Shown piece after piece: positions 22,681 to 34,092 of a stretch of DNA of 64,000 bases. Below the pieces are notes generated by a model. That model was not told the origin of the DNA, did no database searches, and was given only the letters and a program-made list of their open reading frames with translations. Origin of the DNA: Nageia nagi (lineage: Eukaryota; Pinophyta); NCBI GenBank assembly GCA_050084985.1, contig JBITNC010000001.1, positions 141,174,001 through 141,238,000 of the forward strand, given 5' to 3'. A program made the translations under genes and the position numbers. How positions within the stretch are numbered: the stretch's first letter is position 1; each line of letters starts with the position of its first letter.

Positions 22681-24060
22681 AATACAATTATAAGGATAAA
22701 GAGCATTAATAACCCATCTCATGCTATTAATCATATGATGCACTAAAAGTTCTTGATGGATCTCATATAAATGCTTGTTTCATGATTGCTTATAATGCAT
22801 GATATGTTGATATATACAAATACCTTAAAGATAAAACCTTACCTAAAAGTTGCAAGACCAAAAATCAAAAGAAAAGGCTCAAAAATATAATTAAAATGTA
22901 TGTACTAATCATATATGTCCTCTATAAAAGATCATTTTAAGGTTATTTACTTAAATGCTTACTTATTTATGAGGATAAAATTGCCATTGAACAAGTCCAT
23001 GATGGTTAAAGTGGAAGTCATTTCAATGGTAGAACTATACATCATGAGCTTATAATATTAGGATATTGTTGGCAATATATGCTTCATGATTGCATTATCC
23101 ATGTCAAGAAATGTGTAATCTATCAAAAACATGCCAATTTACAATTGACATCTTCTCATGGCCTTCATAAAATGATTTCTCCTTGACCTTTCTTATTTGG
23201 GTTATGGATCTCATAGGGGTTATTAATCCTAAATCAAGGGAAGCACACAAATTCATCATCAAAGCCATATAATACTTCACAAAGTGGGTTGAATCAATTC
23301 CACTTAAATCATCTAAAGGGACTAAAATCATCAAATTCTTTATTGAATATATCATTAAAATATTTAGCATTGTATCAAAAATCATTATGGATAATGGAAC
23401 TAACTTCAAATATGTAAGAAAAATTTGCAAAACCTTCAATATTTAACAAAACTTTATTTCATCTTATTATCCTCAAGGCAATGGATGGGTTGAAGCTATA
23501 AATGAAATGATTGTCAACATCTTATGCAAAATAATAAAGAAACATGACATAGATTGGTATGAAAAATTGGTGTATGCTTTGTGGGCTTATAAAACCAACA
23601 TTAAATTAGCTACATGATACACTCCATACTCATTAGTCTACATTGATGAGATTATCTTACCTTCAAAAGTTGAAATTCCATCCTAAGGGTCTCATTAGAA
23701 GGGACAACAACTGATGAAGAAGAAATATTTGTAAGATTAAACCAATTAAAAGGACTTGATGAAAGAAGGGTAAATGCTCTTGAACACCTCATTATTTATC
23801 ATAATAGGATAAAAAAAGGTATATAGTAAGAAAATCATAACACGAGAATTTAAGGTTGGTGATTTGGTACCTAAGGAGAGCTATCATAAGATAAAGTTAG
23901 AATAGGAAAATAAAGCAATGTTTAATTCCAATTAGATTGGACCATTTTTTACCAAAGAAAAAATATCACAATGGGGCATATAAGTTACAAATCATTGAAT
24001 TCAAGGAGAACAAGTTTACAACCAATGTCATGCATCTCGAATCCTTCCACACATGACCAA
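22681..24060 (+). pseudogene. outer Ty3/gypsy element, integrase and pol C-terminus
   Basis: Resumes the coding begun at 13208-13382. 'HFNGRTIHHELIILGYCW' and 'IIHVKKCVIYQKHANLQL' give the HHCC zinc region. 'IIMDNGTNFKYV', 'SSYYPQGNGWVEAINEM', 'LVYALWAYKTNIKLAT' and 'REFKVGDLV' follow in the catalytic core and C-terminal order. The D and E positions of the D,D,E core are visible at DNGTNF and at VEAIN. Stops occur at 23452, 23617 and later. The tail near 24030 reads 'TTNVMHLESFHT' before a stop. The 5' part of this element is missing left of 13208. Confidence 0.85.
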
Positions 24061-24400
24061 GAGCAAGTAAGTATTTATATTTTTAATTTTTTATCATAGA
24101 GTGATTTTAGTAGTAAGGATTTCAACTTAGGATCATATATCTCAAAGAAAATGCCCTTATCTTAAAATTGCATCAGGACCTTGATTCTTAGAAAATGATT
24201 GTCAAAAAATAAAAAAATCAAAAAGGAAGTTCACAAATAAAATTACCCTCCAAGCCAAGGTAGGTCATTCAAAAAAGAGTTCCAAAAAAATATTCCATCA
24301 AAAATATGCAAATCTCCCATGATCAACAACCCCAATGTTGCTTACAACACCAATGTTGGTATGCATTGAGAGAAACTAATCCTAAATGACTAAATCTCTA
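24061..24400. other. spacer between gypsy and copia remnants
   Basis: No gene seen. AT-rich sequence with runs of A. It probably holds the 3' untranslated or LTR part of the outer gypsy element, but no paired LTR could be recognised. Confidence 0.3.
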
Positions 24401-24896
24401 TTCAACCAAGATCACAAGAAAGCTCTCGCAACTTCAACATAATAACATAGCACAATAGTCATTCTCACAAACTAAACACCAATATAAAGTGGTTCCTCCA
24501 ACCATGGGAGTACATACACTAATTTGAGATCTTTATTCCTAAGATGCACTCTCTTACAACAACTCTTCCTACTTGTTCTAACAATCCTAATGCATAACAA
24601 TACTACAAACTTGAGTGAGTAATCTCAAAGAGAGGTCCCTCTAGTTATAGGCCAAAATCCTCCCTTGGATCACTCTTTTAACCATTGTACAAATTCATGA
24701 CATGTAACACCCTCTTACCCAAGGGCATATCCATGATATGAAGTGTAGGACAAGTTACATTATTTTATTCATAAATACTTAAAAGGTATTTAATGATACT
24801 TTTATTCACTAAATACTTAAGGTATCTAAGATACTTTCAAGTATTAAATGAATTTACATCAAAAGAACTTACAATAATGCATTATACACTCTAATA
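24400..24896 (-). repeat. probable 3' LTR of the copia element
   Basis: Read on the minus strand, a purine tract AAGGGGGAG (24897-24905) is followed by TATTAGAGTGTATAATGC, which resembles a copia LTR start with TG changed to TA. The left edge is a guess. No matching 5' LTR was found beyond 29.5 kb, so the pair cannot be confirmed. Confidence 0.4.
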
Positions 24897-25459
24897 CTCC
24901 CCCTTAATGCAATATTGAGATAGAATAGAGAGAAGAAAGAGAGAGTTCTCCTCCATTGAGATACAATCAAAGATGAGAACATTTACATATTTGAGAAATA
25001 AGCAAGATCTTAGATTGAGGCTCATTACAATACCATTTGACAAAATGGTTTACAATACAATCATTAAGTATAAAGTGGTCATTTAATAACAAGTTGACAT
25101 AATGAGCCTCCATGAGTATGCTCACTTGAAGTAGGTAACTTGCATCTCAAGAAACCTGCAAGCTATAAGCAACTCATAAATAAGATTAGTTAGATGCATC
25201 ATATAAATATTCATATCAACATAAGAAAAATGAATCAAGTAATGTCATCCATAAACTGATCAATGGTGCACTATAATACATCACAAATATGCCAAGTCAA
25301 TACTCATAGTCACTTGTTGTATAAAAGCATGTGTTGATCAACATAAAAAATAGAGCATAAGCACATATGAGTTCCTCACATATGGATAACCAAATAGTGC
25401 CAAAATGCACATATCGATTTCTCAAATATTAATAACTAAAATAGTGCTAACATAAGCTA

Positions 25460-25640
25460 AAATGTACCACTAGTTCCTCATAGGGAGTGAACTAACCATG
25501 AAGGTCTACATCATCTGCTAAAAAATGTACAACTAGTTCCTCACATGAAGTGAACTAACCATGAAGGTGTACATCATATGCTCAAGAAATTTACAACTAG
25601 TTCTTCGCATGAAGAGAACTAACCATGAAGGTGTACACAA
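25460..25640. repeat. minisatellite, about 62 bp x 3, in the copia 3' region
   Basis: Three tandem copies of a unit containing 'ctagttcctcacatgaag', 'tgaactaaccatgaagg' and 'tgtacatcat', with a few substitutions each. It lies between the end of pol (about 25690) and the inferred 3' LTR, so it belongs to the untranslated region of the element or to a later expansion. Confidence 0.8.
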
Positions 25641-25689
25641 AGATCAATACTATATAGCCAAAATATCCTCCTAGGGATGAAGTTATCAT

Positions 25690-26200
25690 CAGAAATATGA
25701 ATTCAAACTTCACTCCCCTTGAGGGCAACTTCAATAACCCAATAGATTCTCTAAGCTTGCAAAAATGGGCTTCAGAAAGGGATTTGATGAACAAATAAAT
25801 GAAATTTAAGATTAATAGAATATACTACAATTGTAAGATACCATCCTAAACCTTCTCCCTAATAAAATGGGCTTGGATTTCTAAATGCTTTATTCTTTGA
25901 TGGAAAATAAGATTCTTTGCCAAAGTAATAACTAATTGATTATCTAAATAAATATGAGATTTGTGAGCCTAATCATATCCAATTTCTTTCAAAATATGCC
26001 TAAACCATATAGATTCCTAGGATGCAATTAACATTGCTCAATATTATGCCTCTATGGTGGAGAGAGCAATAGTAAGTTACTTCTTGTAAGCCCAAGAGAT
26101 AGCACCTGAACTAAGAATCTAATTTTCTATCATCTCTATCTCTCCCGTAGTCAGAATCTAAGAACCCTGAGAGAATAAATGAGAGCTACTTGAGAGCAAA
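25690..26200 (-). pseudogene. copia RNase H remnant
   Basis: The minus strand gives 'LDSDYGRDRDDRK' (usual form D.D.AG..D.R.S), 'QLVITLAKNLIFHQRIKH', 'IQAHFIREKV' and 'FIKSLSEAHFCKLRESIG' followed by LLKLPSRG, the conserved C-terminal run of copia pol. Stops occur near 26120, 25990 and 25830. PSRG marks the end of the coding region. Confidence 0.8.
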
Positions 26201-26449
26201 ATTCTTAGTTCTTGCAATATACCTCAATATTTGCTTAATAACATTGAGGTGCTCAACATACAATTTTTACATAAAACCTGTCATAAGATTTACTGCAAAG
26301 ATAATATTTGGCTTAGAGATAATCAAATAAACAAGAATACCAATTAATTACCTATAAGCCATAAAATCAACCAACTGAGAGTTAGAGCTAAGAGATAACA
26401 TGATTCTAGGAGAGTCTATGATTACCATAGGTTTGCATTCTTCCATTCC

Positions 26450-27232
26450 AAACTTTTACAAGATATTTGAGATATACTTAGACTAATTAAGGTATAAGTA
26501 CTATCCTTGTATTGATACACTTGCATAATAAGGTAGTAGTGCAAGAGACCAAGGTTAGTAATTTCAAAAGTTGCCTTGAGTTTGGATTGCACTCTTGAAT
26601 GATATCAACATTATTTATTGTTATCAAAAGAGCATCCACATATAGAATAATCAAGACCAAGTCTTGCCTCTAATTGAACACAAAATCCAATATCCTTAAA
26701 GTATCATGAAATATTTTTATACCAAGATCTAGGTACTTACTTAAGTCCATACAAGGTCTTCTTTAACTTGAACACAAAAGACTCTTTGCTTTCCATAACA
26801 AACCCTTCTAGTTGGTTCATGTAGATCTCCACATCGAAGTCACCATTGAGAAAGGTAATCTTAACATCAAGTTAAAAAACTATCCATCCTTGAATTGTTG
26901 AAAGAGCAAGGATTAACCTAATTGTAGGCATCTTTTTTACTAGAGCAAAGGTTTCCTCATAATCAACTTTAAATTTTTGAGCAAAACCTTTAGCTACTAA
27001 CCTTGCCTTATATTTCTCTAATTTAATTAAATTTGACCTTGAAGATCCATTTATTACCAATCACATTCCTCTTATTGGGATAGGAAATCAAATTCCAAGT
27101 TTGATTTTTCATTAAAGCCTCATACTCCACTTTCATCGCTTCCATCCAACACTCATGCTTTGAAGATTTCTTGAAGGACGGGAGATCAATTTTGCTATCA
27201 ATTTTGGCAAGTAAAGATTTGTTTAAGATCAT
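26450..27232 (-). pseudogene. copia reverse transcriptase remnant
   Basis: In order: 'CWMEAMKVEYEALMKNQTW', 'GNKWIFKVKFN', 'YKARLVAKGFAQKFKVDYEE', 'ETFALVKKMPTIRLILAL', the LEGFV equivalent near 26810, 'KKTLYGLK' near 26750 and the active site near 26640. The active site reads YVDA (26642-26631) instead of YVDD, so the second catalytic Asp is lost. A one-base shift separates the first two frames near 27030. Confidence 0.85.
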
Positions 27233-27298
27233 GATCCTTGTTATCCTTTATGTTGGAGAATTTTTCTCTTGAGGTGACTTATCTACATTGATACCCAT

Positions 27299-28332
27299 TT
27301 AGTTAGGTGCAATAAAGGAGTACTCAAAATCATCCAAGTCCTCGTAAGATGTAGATTCCTCAGGAAGTTTATTGAACTTTACATCTCTTAAGACTAACAC
27401 TACTCTAAATGAAGGAGAGTAGAGCCTGTAGCCTCTATGTTGATTATGATAGCCCATAAAGATGCACTTTTCAGATCTCTTATCCATATTCTTTCTTTTC
27501 TCAAGAACAAAAAAGGCATGAGCATCACAACCAACAATCCTAAAGTGAGAGATGTTAGGTTTCTTTCCCATCCATGCTTCATACATAGTTTTACATTCAA
27601 TTGCTTTTGTAGAATATCTATTTAGAGTGTAGATTTTAGTACTCATAACTTCACCCCATAAGAAGCTAGGAAGATTTCCCAACATACACCTCACCATTTC
27701 TTAAATGGTCCTATTATTTTTTTGATAATAGCATTTTACTGAGGGGTATAAGGGATCGTGAACTACCTCTTGATCTCATGTTTGGTACAATAATCATTAA
27801 ACTCATTGCTATTACACTCGCCCCCATTATCAGATCTTAGCACCTTAATTTTGAAGCTAGATTGATTTTCAACCAAGGCTTTGAAATATTTAAACCTATC
27901 AAAGGTTTGATCCTAGTGCTCTAGAAGATAACCAAATGTCATCTTGTTGAAATTTTCAATGAAGGTTAAGATAAAATATGCTCCCCTAAGTGATTTAGTT
28001 AAAAATGGACCCATCAAATAAGAATATGCAAGTTAAAGAGGTTATGTTTCCATTGTTGCCTTATCTTTCTTAAATTTTTGCCTATTCATTTTGCCTAGGT
28101 TGCACTTCTCACAAAGGTCAATTATAGGTGATATCGAACGCAAACCTTCCACAAGTTCTTGATCTTTCATAACTTGAATACTCTTGTGATTAAGGTGGCC
28201 TAATCGATGGTGCCAAATATTTCCCCTTGAACAAACATTTGTAGTAAGGCACATCTTTGTTGGAACATGATCCATAATGTAGAGATCATCTTTCACTGAT
28301 CCTTGCACCAAAGTGGCAAGTCCTTTCTTCAT
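27299..28332 (-). pseudogene. copia GAG-pre-integrase and integrase remnant
   Basis: 28042-28332 reads 'IWHHRLGHLNHKSIQVM' and 'LCEKCNLGKMNRQKF', the HHCC zinc finger of the GAG-pre-integrase domain. The core lies between 27700 and 28040 with stops. 27299-27697 gives 'LPSFLWGEVMSTKIYTLNR', 'YEAWMGKKPNISHFRIVGC' and 'KCIFMGYHNQHRGYRLYSP', the conserved integrase C-terminal region. About 130 residues are open at the end, the best-preserved stretch of the element. Confidence 0.88.
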
Positions 28333-28639
28333 GTACCAAGAGTGTTAGTTGAACTTAAAAGAGTATCCTTTCCAAAAAACTTAAATTATGGAAAGAAGGT
28401 TGATGGTGAGATGAGGTACATAAAACACGTTTTTAAGAACCTTTCCTTACAATAACACATTCTCAATACCTTGGACTTCAAGGACTGAATTATCACTTAT
28501 CACAACTACATCTTTTTTATACTTATGAAAAAATTCAAACTTAGCCTTTTTCAAAACACATGTGATTAGTGCACCCAGAGTTAATAATCTAATCATTTGA
28601 GAAGGTGTGAGACTTAGAGTAAAAAGCACAAACATAAGC

Positions 28640-29531
28640 AAAATTCTTATTCTTCTTATTACCCTTAAAGTTGTTTAATTTTTTATATCTTTTGCCACCT
28701 TATTCTTTCCTTGTTCTTGTATCAATCAAATTCTCTATGACTATATATACCACAAAAATTATAATTTCCATCAAACTTGGCTTTGGATTTGCTTAACTTA
28801 TCATGCACATTCTACTTTTTGTTTCCACCTTTCTTGAAATCCCTTTTTGAAGCATTGAAAGACTTCTTTTGGTTATTGAACTTCTTTTTGAAGTGAGTCT
28901 TCACTAGTCCCAGTACCACAAAATGCTCCTTAGGAGAGGGGATCAACAACTATTTTCTAAGTGTTTCCTCATATTTCAAGAGAAGCCTTAAAAGATTTTC
29001 TAAGGAGAATACTTCTTCTTCATCATCGAGCCTCGTCTCAATAACTTTCAAGAAGTGACTAAATTTAGTGCAGAGGCTTTGAAGTATGATGAACACCATA
29101 AACTCATCATTGATCTAATTGCAACCACACTCAATAAGTTTGGTCTTAAGGTCAATAATCTTGTTTATATATATTTCCACAATTTCATTTTTCTCTTGAT
29201 GTGATTGTAATAATTTTTAGAGAATGGTGAACCTTATGGAGAATTTGGTAGCAAGTTAGATTTTCTTCAACCTATCCCAAGCTTTCTTTGAAGAGTTTGA
29301 AGAAGAGATCATGAGAAGGACTTTGTTTGAAACTGCATGAAATATCATGGAGGTTTCCAACTCATTCTTAGTGTTGTAATACTCAAGTGCCTTCTCATTT
29401 TTTAGAGCAACTTGGATTTTATTTAGGATCTACCACACTTTTCATACTTAGAGTTTTGCTTTCATCCTAAGTTCTCAAATACCATAGTTCGAACCATCTA
29501 GGATGTTCTTTGGTGAAAAAGGGTCTCCCAT
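28640..29531 (-). pseudogene. copia gag remnant with zinc knuckle
   Basis: ATG at 29531 begins 'MGDPFFTKEH', fitting the start of many plant copia gags. Downstream words such as 'NEKALEYYNTKNELETSM' near 29400-29330 and 'SSNSSKKAWDRLK' near 29300 follow the usual UBN2-type gag pattern. Near 28750 'NFCGIYSHRE' is a degenerate CCHC zinc knuckle. Several stops are present. Confidence 0.7.
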
Positions 29532-29559
29532 TTGCTACAAAAGAAGATGGACGTGTTAA

Positions 29560-30900
29560 CCAATGTAAGCATGCCAAATTCATCAACCATACATATTGAA
29601 TTTAATCATAAATCAATCATACATGTTGAATTTTAACCAAAGGTAATCAAAGCATGCTTAAATTGTTAATCAATTTCACATGTGCAAAAGGTTAAAATAT
29701 CCTCAAAACATATTCATCCAACATTTTGTCATATAACTAAGTAATATAGTTGTAGAGAGGGTAAAGTTGAAGCTTATTTTCATATTTAAAATTAGGTCTT
29801 CACCTGGATACCCGTAAGGTGGAGCCCAGGTCCTACTAATCCTCAACCAGTTTATCTTGATTAGCAATATACTCTCACAAGGAGTATTAGTTATTTTTCA
29901 AGATTGTGATGTATGTTGGATCGACCAAATTATTATCTTGATTAAGTTTTTAGTTGTCCTAAATTATCAAGATAATCCTTGAATGGACAGACATACATGT
30001 GGTATCACTACATACATGCATGTCCATCTATATGGAGTTGTATTCAAACCAATAAAAGGACAAACTTTTCACCACTTGGATCGATGGACTAGAAGGCTCC
30101 AGTCTACCTTGTCCTCACCTCATGGCTCCTTAAATAAGTCATGTTGCAGAATAAAACATGCATATGTGTTCATTTTAGGGGAAGCACTTTCAATGTTTAT
30201 GATATTTACAAAAAACATAAAGTAAAAGTGCGTAAAATAAAGTGCTTAAAACATCATATAAACTTCAAACTTAAAAATACATCATCCAACATGATACTTA
30301 AAAGTGAAATTTAAGAGTGTCCAATGGTTTTGTCACAACCCCAAGAGGACCTCTTTACAAAAGTTGCATAAGTTTATTAAATCAAGGTGTCCTCCCCCTT
30401 TTTGCTAAAACATTCATTCAATAAAAAATATATATACTTAGCAAGATTCCCCATTTTACAATAATACTATCTAAAATACCCTTTTCAAATAAACTCCCCT
30501 TTTTTGAAAAATTACTTAAGTAAAACACTTAAAAAATTGCTCTTTTTCAAAAATTAACTCCTCCCCTCTAAAAGAAACAACTCCTTATAAATCCTCCTCC
30601 TTTAAAATATACCATTTTTAATAATATAAAAAGGCTCTCCAATTTTTTTGACAAATTTCCACTCAAGTAATAAATGTGGACAAGTCACTTTCTACATTAA
30701 AATTGTAAATACAATAAACATACTGTCTACAAGTAACTTATTTCAGTTTCTCCGAGATCTCATCTCATTATAAGAGAGGTAAAGTAAGTTTCATTAAAAA
30801 GGAAACAAATACACCACTAATAAGATTTAGTACTTGTAAAAATATTTATAACATAGAAAAAAATAAAAAAATAATTATTATATACCCAAAATAAAATGAA
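29560..30900. other. spacer with A/T-rich low-complexity DNA
   Basis: No gene seen. The copia 5' leader and LTR would be expected in 29.56-30.1 kb, but no copy of the 24.4-24.9 kb sequence is recognisable. 30380-30900 is pyrimidine-rich and then A-rich low-complexity DNA. Confidence 0.4.
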
Positions 30901-31470
30901 GAGTTGGAGGGGCTACTGCATGGGCAACTGAGTGAAAGTGGAAGAGGGGTACAAAGGAGAGGCGATGAGAGGGAGAAGGCAACTGTAGGATGGGGTGGGT
31001 GCTACATAGTGAAGTCCTAGAGCGCATGGCTTAAAGTGTTGTTGGTTGTAAGGCCTCATGAGGGTGGATAGGCATCATGGCATAACAACAGAGATAATGT
31101 TTGTTGACAGTCACATTATGGTAAGGTTTTGGGGTAAACAGAGTGGGTAGTTGAGCGGTTGAAATATGGGTGCATGGTGTAAAGCAGGGAGGCAGGTGGT
31201 GTCGACGACGTGTGAGTAGTAGGGGAGTCGACACATCGACGACTAGAGGATTGGCTCATGGGTACTAGTGCATCGCAGTTAAGCCACTTTTGATGTTGAC
31301 CATGAGGCAGTAGGGGAGTCATCACATTGATGACTATGTCATTGTTATGTGGTGCGGTAGGAGGCAAGGGTGGCCTAGATGAGCTATAGTTTTTATTACT
31401 ATTTTTTAATATCAGGTCGGGGGGACGGTAGGTGCTGGTTAGCGGTGCCAAAGATGGAGTTGTAGCCCCT
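30900..31470. other. G-rich segment of unknown nature
   Basis: The base composition rises sharply in G on the plus strand. A partial internal duplication occurs: 'gcagtaggggagtcatcaca' near 31310 resembles 'gtaggggagtcgacacatcg' near 31216, each followed by a 'gatgac/gacgac tat/tag' word. Minus-strand frames at 31031-31234 and 31116-31451 are rich in Pro, Ser and Thr, and look like by-products of base bias. No domain recognised. Confidence 0.35.
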
Positions 31471-33100
31471 TTCTCATTTTATTTAAAAAAAAAACTTTAT
31501 AAAATAGTTAACTGGTTCTTTATATTTTATAACCCTTTAACTACTATATAATAAATGTTCATTTTAAATATAGATATAGTTTAAATTTTTTTAATGGAGC
31601 CCCCTTTTTTTTATGAACATTTGTATATTTAAAATAAGGATTTTGATTTACTACTTAGCATTTAAAAAGTATAATGACTTATATATATATATATATATAA
31701 GGAATGCCACACTAGTTAAGTGTATGTCTCTTTACTAGAAGGTTCTAGGTTTGGATCACTCTATTTGTTGTAGTACTTATCACACATGCATGATTGATTC
31801 GAATGTAAAAAAAGTTCATGATCATTTCAAAACCGTTTCTCTTACCAAATATAAAAATGAATCTCTCATTTTTTTTTAAAATTTTTAAAACCCCTTTTTA
31901 AATTTTGTAAAAAGGTACTTAAACTCCTTTTACATGTTCTACCATGTAGGGATGAAGAGATTTGAATACGAGCATCCCATGGAGCATTTCCATTAATTTA
32001 TTTTATCATTTACTATTCAAATATAAATATTACTAATTTTGATAGTAAATCTCTTATTATTTAATTAGTAGATCAACTATTGGAATGAAGGTTCACAATT
32101 TAAATTTGTCTTACACAAGTAAACTACAGAAGCATCTCATTTGCAAATAAACATATATATGAAAAATCAATAGTTCACATATCAAGAGCCCTTAGCTTTC
32201 ATTTTAATGGTCATCTTGTCAACTTGTTAATATCTTTAACATGCATATTTTATTTTCTCCAAATAATTATCTTGTGCAATTTTTTCTCTTATCTTTTTGG
32301 GTATATATTTAAAAAATCACAGCTAATCATTGATATCTTCTCTAACTTGAAATTATCACACACACACATATATAAGCATTCCTTCCTTTTTTCTTTAAAT
32401 ATTGTTAAACTCTTTTTAAATGTCAAAGAAAAGTATTTTAATTCTTTTATATGTTATACCATATAAAGGTAAGGAGAATTGAACCTATGCCTTATATGTG
32501 GAACATTCTCATTAATTCCCCAACTACCTTGAAATTAACACCCTCTCATATTCCTATGATTAATTTGATTGAAAATTTAGTGCTACTATCACTGATTTCA
32601 TTTTAACATTATTTAAATCTTGATTTAAACATTCATTTATTTCATTTTAACATTATTTAAATCTTGATCTAAACATTCATCCATACATTTCAACCATTCA
32701 AGCAAAATCTTATTAATTTTTATTTATAAATAGTAGTTATTTCATTTTCAACTTTAAACCTCATTTTATTTATAAGTGGATGTTTAAACCTCGTGGAAAA
32801 AAAGAAGGTCCAAGGTAAAAAAGGAGATCCAAGGTTCAAAACTCTCCCCTTCACATGCATATTGGTTTTCAATAGATGTGGATGTGACCAAATACAACTT
32901 TTGTGTAATTCCGAAATGATGAACTACCATAAATTTTTTTTAATTATTTATTTATTTAACTTATTTTTTCATAAAATAAAAATATCAATTATTATCAATT
33001 GCCCTAATTTCTTACCTTATTTATTTTTCACACGATACACCGTTGGTAATATTTTATATTTACTCTTGGACAAGTACAAGTAAAATGATTTTCACTTGAC
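31471..33100. other. AT-rich intergenic DNA with short repeats
   Basis: No gene seen. Contents: an (AT)n microsatellite at 31680-31700; a 44-bp tandem duplication at 32596-32683 ('tttcattttaacattattt' twice); and a short (CA)n(TA)n run near 32358-32375. 31700-31790 has weak tRNA-like words but not enough to call a SINE. Confidence 0.6.
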
Positions 33101-33292
33101 AATAACAGTCCTCTCCACGTAGCTACGAATATTTGTAGCCTGTTTATTCGGACTAAGAAAATACAATTCTAATTTCCTAATTAAAACTTATGACTGTTTG
33201 GCCTCCAGAGGTGAGAAACGAGAGCGTGAGTGCAGGAGTAGGAAGTGGAGAACCAAATCCATCGCCTCAGCAAATCCATTGCTAAATATAGC

Positions 33293-33301
33293 TAGGGTTT
33301 A
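33293..33301 (+). promoter_or_regulatory. telo-box-like element
   Basis: TAGGGTTTA is the reverse complement of the core of the plant telo-box (AAACCCTAA). In plants such boxes are common near the transcription start of housekeeping genes. Its place in the GC-rich leader supports, but does not prove, a gene start here. Confidence 0.35.
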
Positions 33302-33582
33302 TTACACCTCCACATCCTCGAAATTCAAGGAACAACAATTGGAGGAGGCGGTGGTGGTGGCGGCGGCTGGTTTACTGTGGTGGCTGTTCCAGTTTATTTT
33401 AATGTTTTACAACGGAGTTGTAATTTCATTTCATTACGCATAATTTTTAAACCACGTTCTACGGGCGCTTCTCCTCCTCGTAAATATTTTCTCGTGCCGG
33501 CGCGACGGGAAGAAATAGAGAGCGAGAGAACGAAAGATTCGGAGCAACGAAACCTGCGACGAAGGAATCACAACCAAAGGTG

Positions 33583-33651
33583 ATGGCGGACAATTTACAA
33601 ATTCTTCATCCGAGGCAAACCCTGCCGCACATCTGCTCGCCTCATATCTAA
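33583..33651 (+). CDS. upstream ORF of 22 codons overlapping the candidate start
   Basis: ATG at 33583 opens 22 codons ('MADNLQILHPRQTLPHICSP' and two more) and stops at TAA 33649-33651. The last A of the stop is the first A of the ATG at 33651 (sequence TAATG). If the leader is transcribed, ribosomes reaching the main ATG would have to reinitiate or bypass this frame, so it could reduce translation. It could also be a chance frame. Confidence 0.4.
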   Translation: MADNLQILHPRQTLPHICSPHI

Positions 33652-33992
33652 TGGATCCAACTCCGGTGAGTAAATGCCTACCATTTCTCGCAGCTATGTT
33701 TTTGTAAACTCTTCTTATGGCTGGATTTAACGGTTTCTCTGCTATTCTTGTCTATCTTTATGGAGAGTCCTTTAGCTTTGTAGAAATGTCGGCCGCGGCT
33801 GTTTTGCTGCTGGTTGTTTTGGAGAAAAAAACTGAGTTCTTGTTTCGAGTCCCAAAGATTTAGAGTTTTGTTGCGTCCGGTGGTTGTATGGCGAGAATTT
33901 ATCGCTCTCTTACGACGGCTGGCTGTTTTGACGGAGTTTGGCATGGAATTTGGAGTTTTGAGGTAAGTCCTTTGTCTGTGTGAGTGGCGGAT

Positions 33993-34092
33993 GTGTCTCG
34001 CCTTGGATGCGCGGCTGTATTTTTTGTGTTGTAGACGGAAAGGTGTCTCGCCTTGGATTCACGGCTGTATATTTTGTGTTGTAGTCGGAGAC
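33993..34092. repeat. 50-bp tandem duplication in the intron
   Basis: 'gtgtctcgccttggat' followed by a variant of 'cggctgtat' and 'ttttgtgttgtag' occurs at 33993 and again at 34043, a period of 50 bp with about five differences. It lies in GC-rich DNA just after the alternative donor at 33963. Confidence 0.85.

Larger units (their letters stand above)
25690..29531 (-). mobile_element. Ty1/copia retrotransposon remnant (gag-pol)
   Basis: Minus-strand coding in copia order: gag from ATG at 29531, zinc knuckle about 28740, GAG-pre-integrase and integrase 28340-27300, reverse transcriptase 27230-26450, RNase H 26200-25690. Integrase before reverse transcriptase is the diagnostic copia order. All domains carry stops or frameshifts. 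The 5' LTR is not recognisable at the right side, so the element is truncated or too diverged there. It is next to, not inside, the gypsy remnant that ends at 24060. Confidence 0.85.
33190..33665 (+). other. candidate first exon (5' UTR and start codon) of a host gene
   Basis: GC content rises abruptly at about 33.2 kb from AT-rich DNA, as expected at a plant gene start. The segment carries GA-rich and GGT-rich runs (33345-33372, 33517-33535) and a TAGGGTTTA telo-box word at 33293. It ends in 'ATGGATCCAACTCCG' followed by a GTGAGTAA donor at 33666. The ATG at 33651 gives MDPTP and leaves phase 0. An alternative donor 'GAG|GTAAGTCC' lies at 33963. If joined to an acceptor at 43520, the frame continues in phase into the exon at 43521-43622. 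The transcription start is not determinable. Confidence 0.5.

Noticed and set aside
31116-31451. 111-codon minus-strand Pro/Thr-rich frame
   Set aside because: Explained by the G-rich composition of the plus strand; no motif and no conserved start context.
31700-31790. Possible tRNA-like SINE ('actagttaagtgtatgtctc' and 'ggtttggatcac')
   Set aside because: Both boxes deviate too much and no SINE body or tail is visible.
33198-33443. 81-codon open frame in the candidate 5' leader
   Set aside because: It needs a TTG start, is rich in Arg and Glu from GA repeats, and lies in the presumed untranslated leader.
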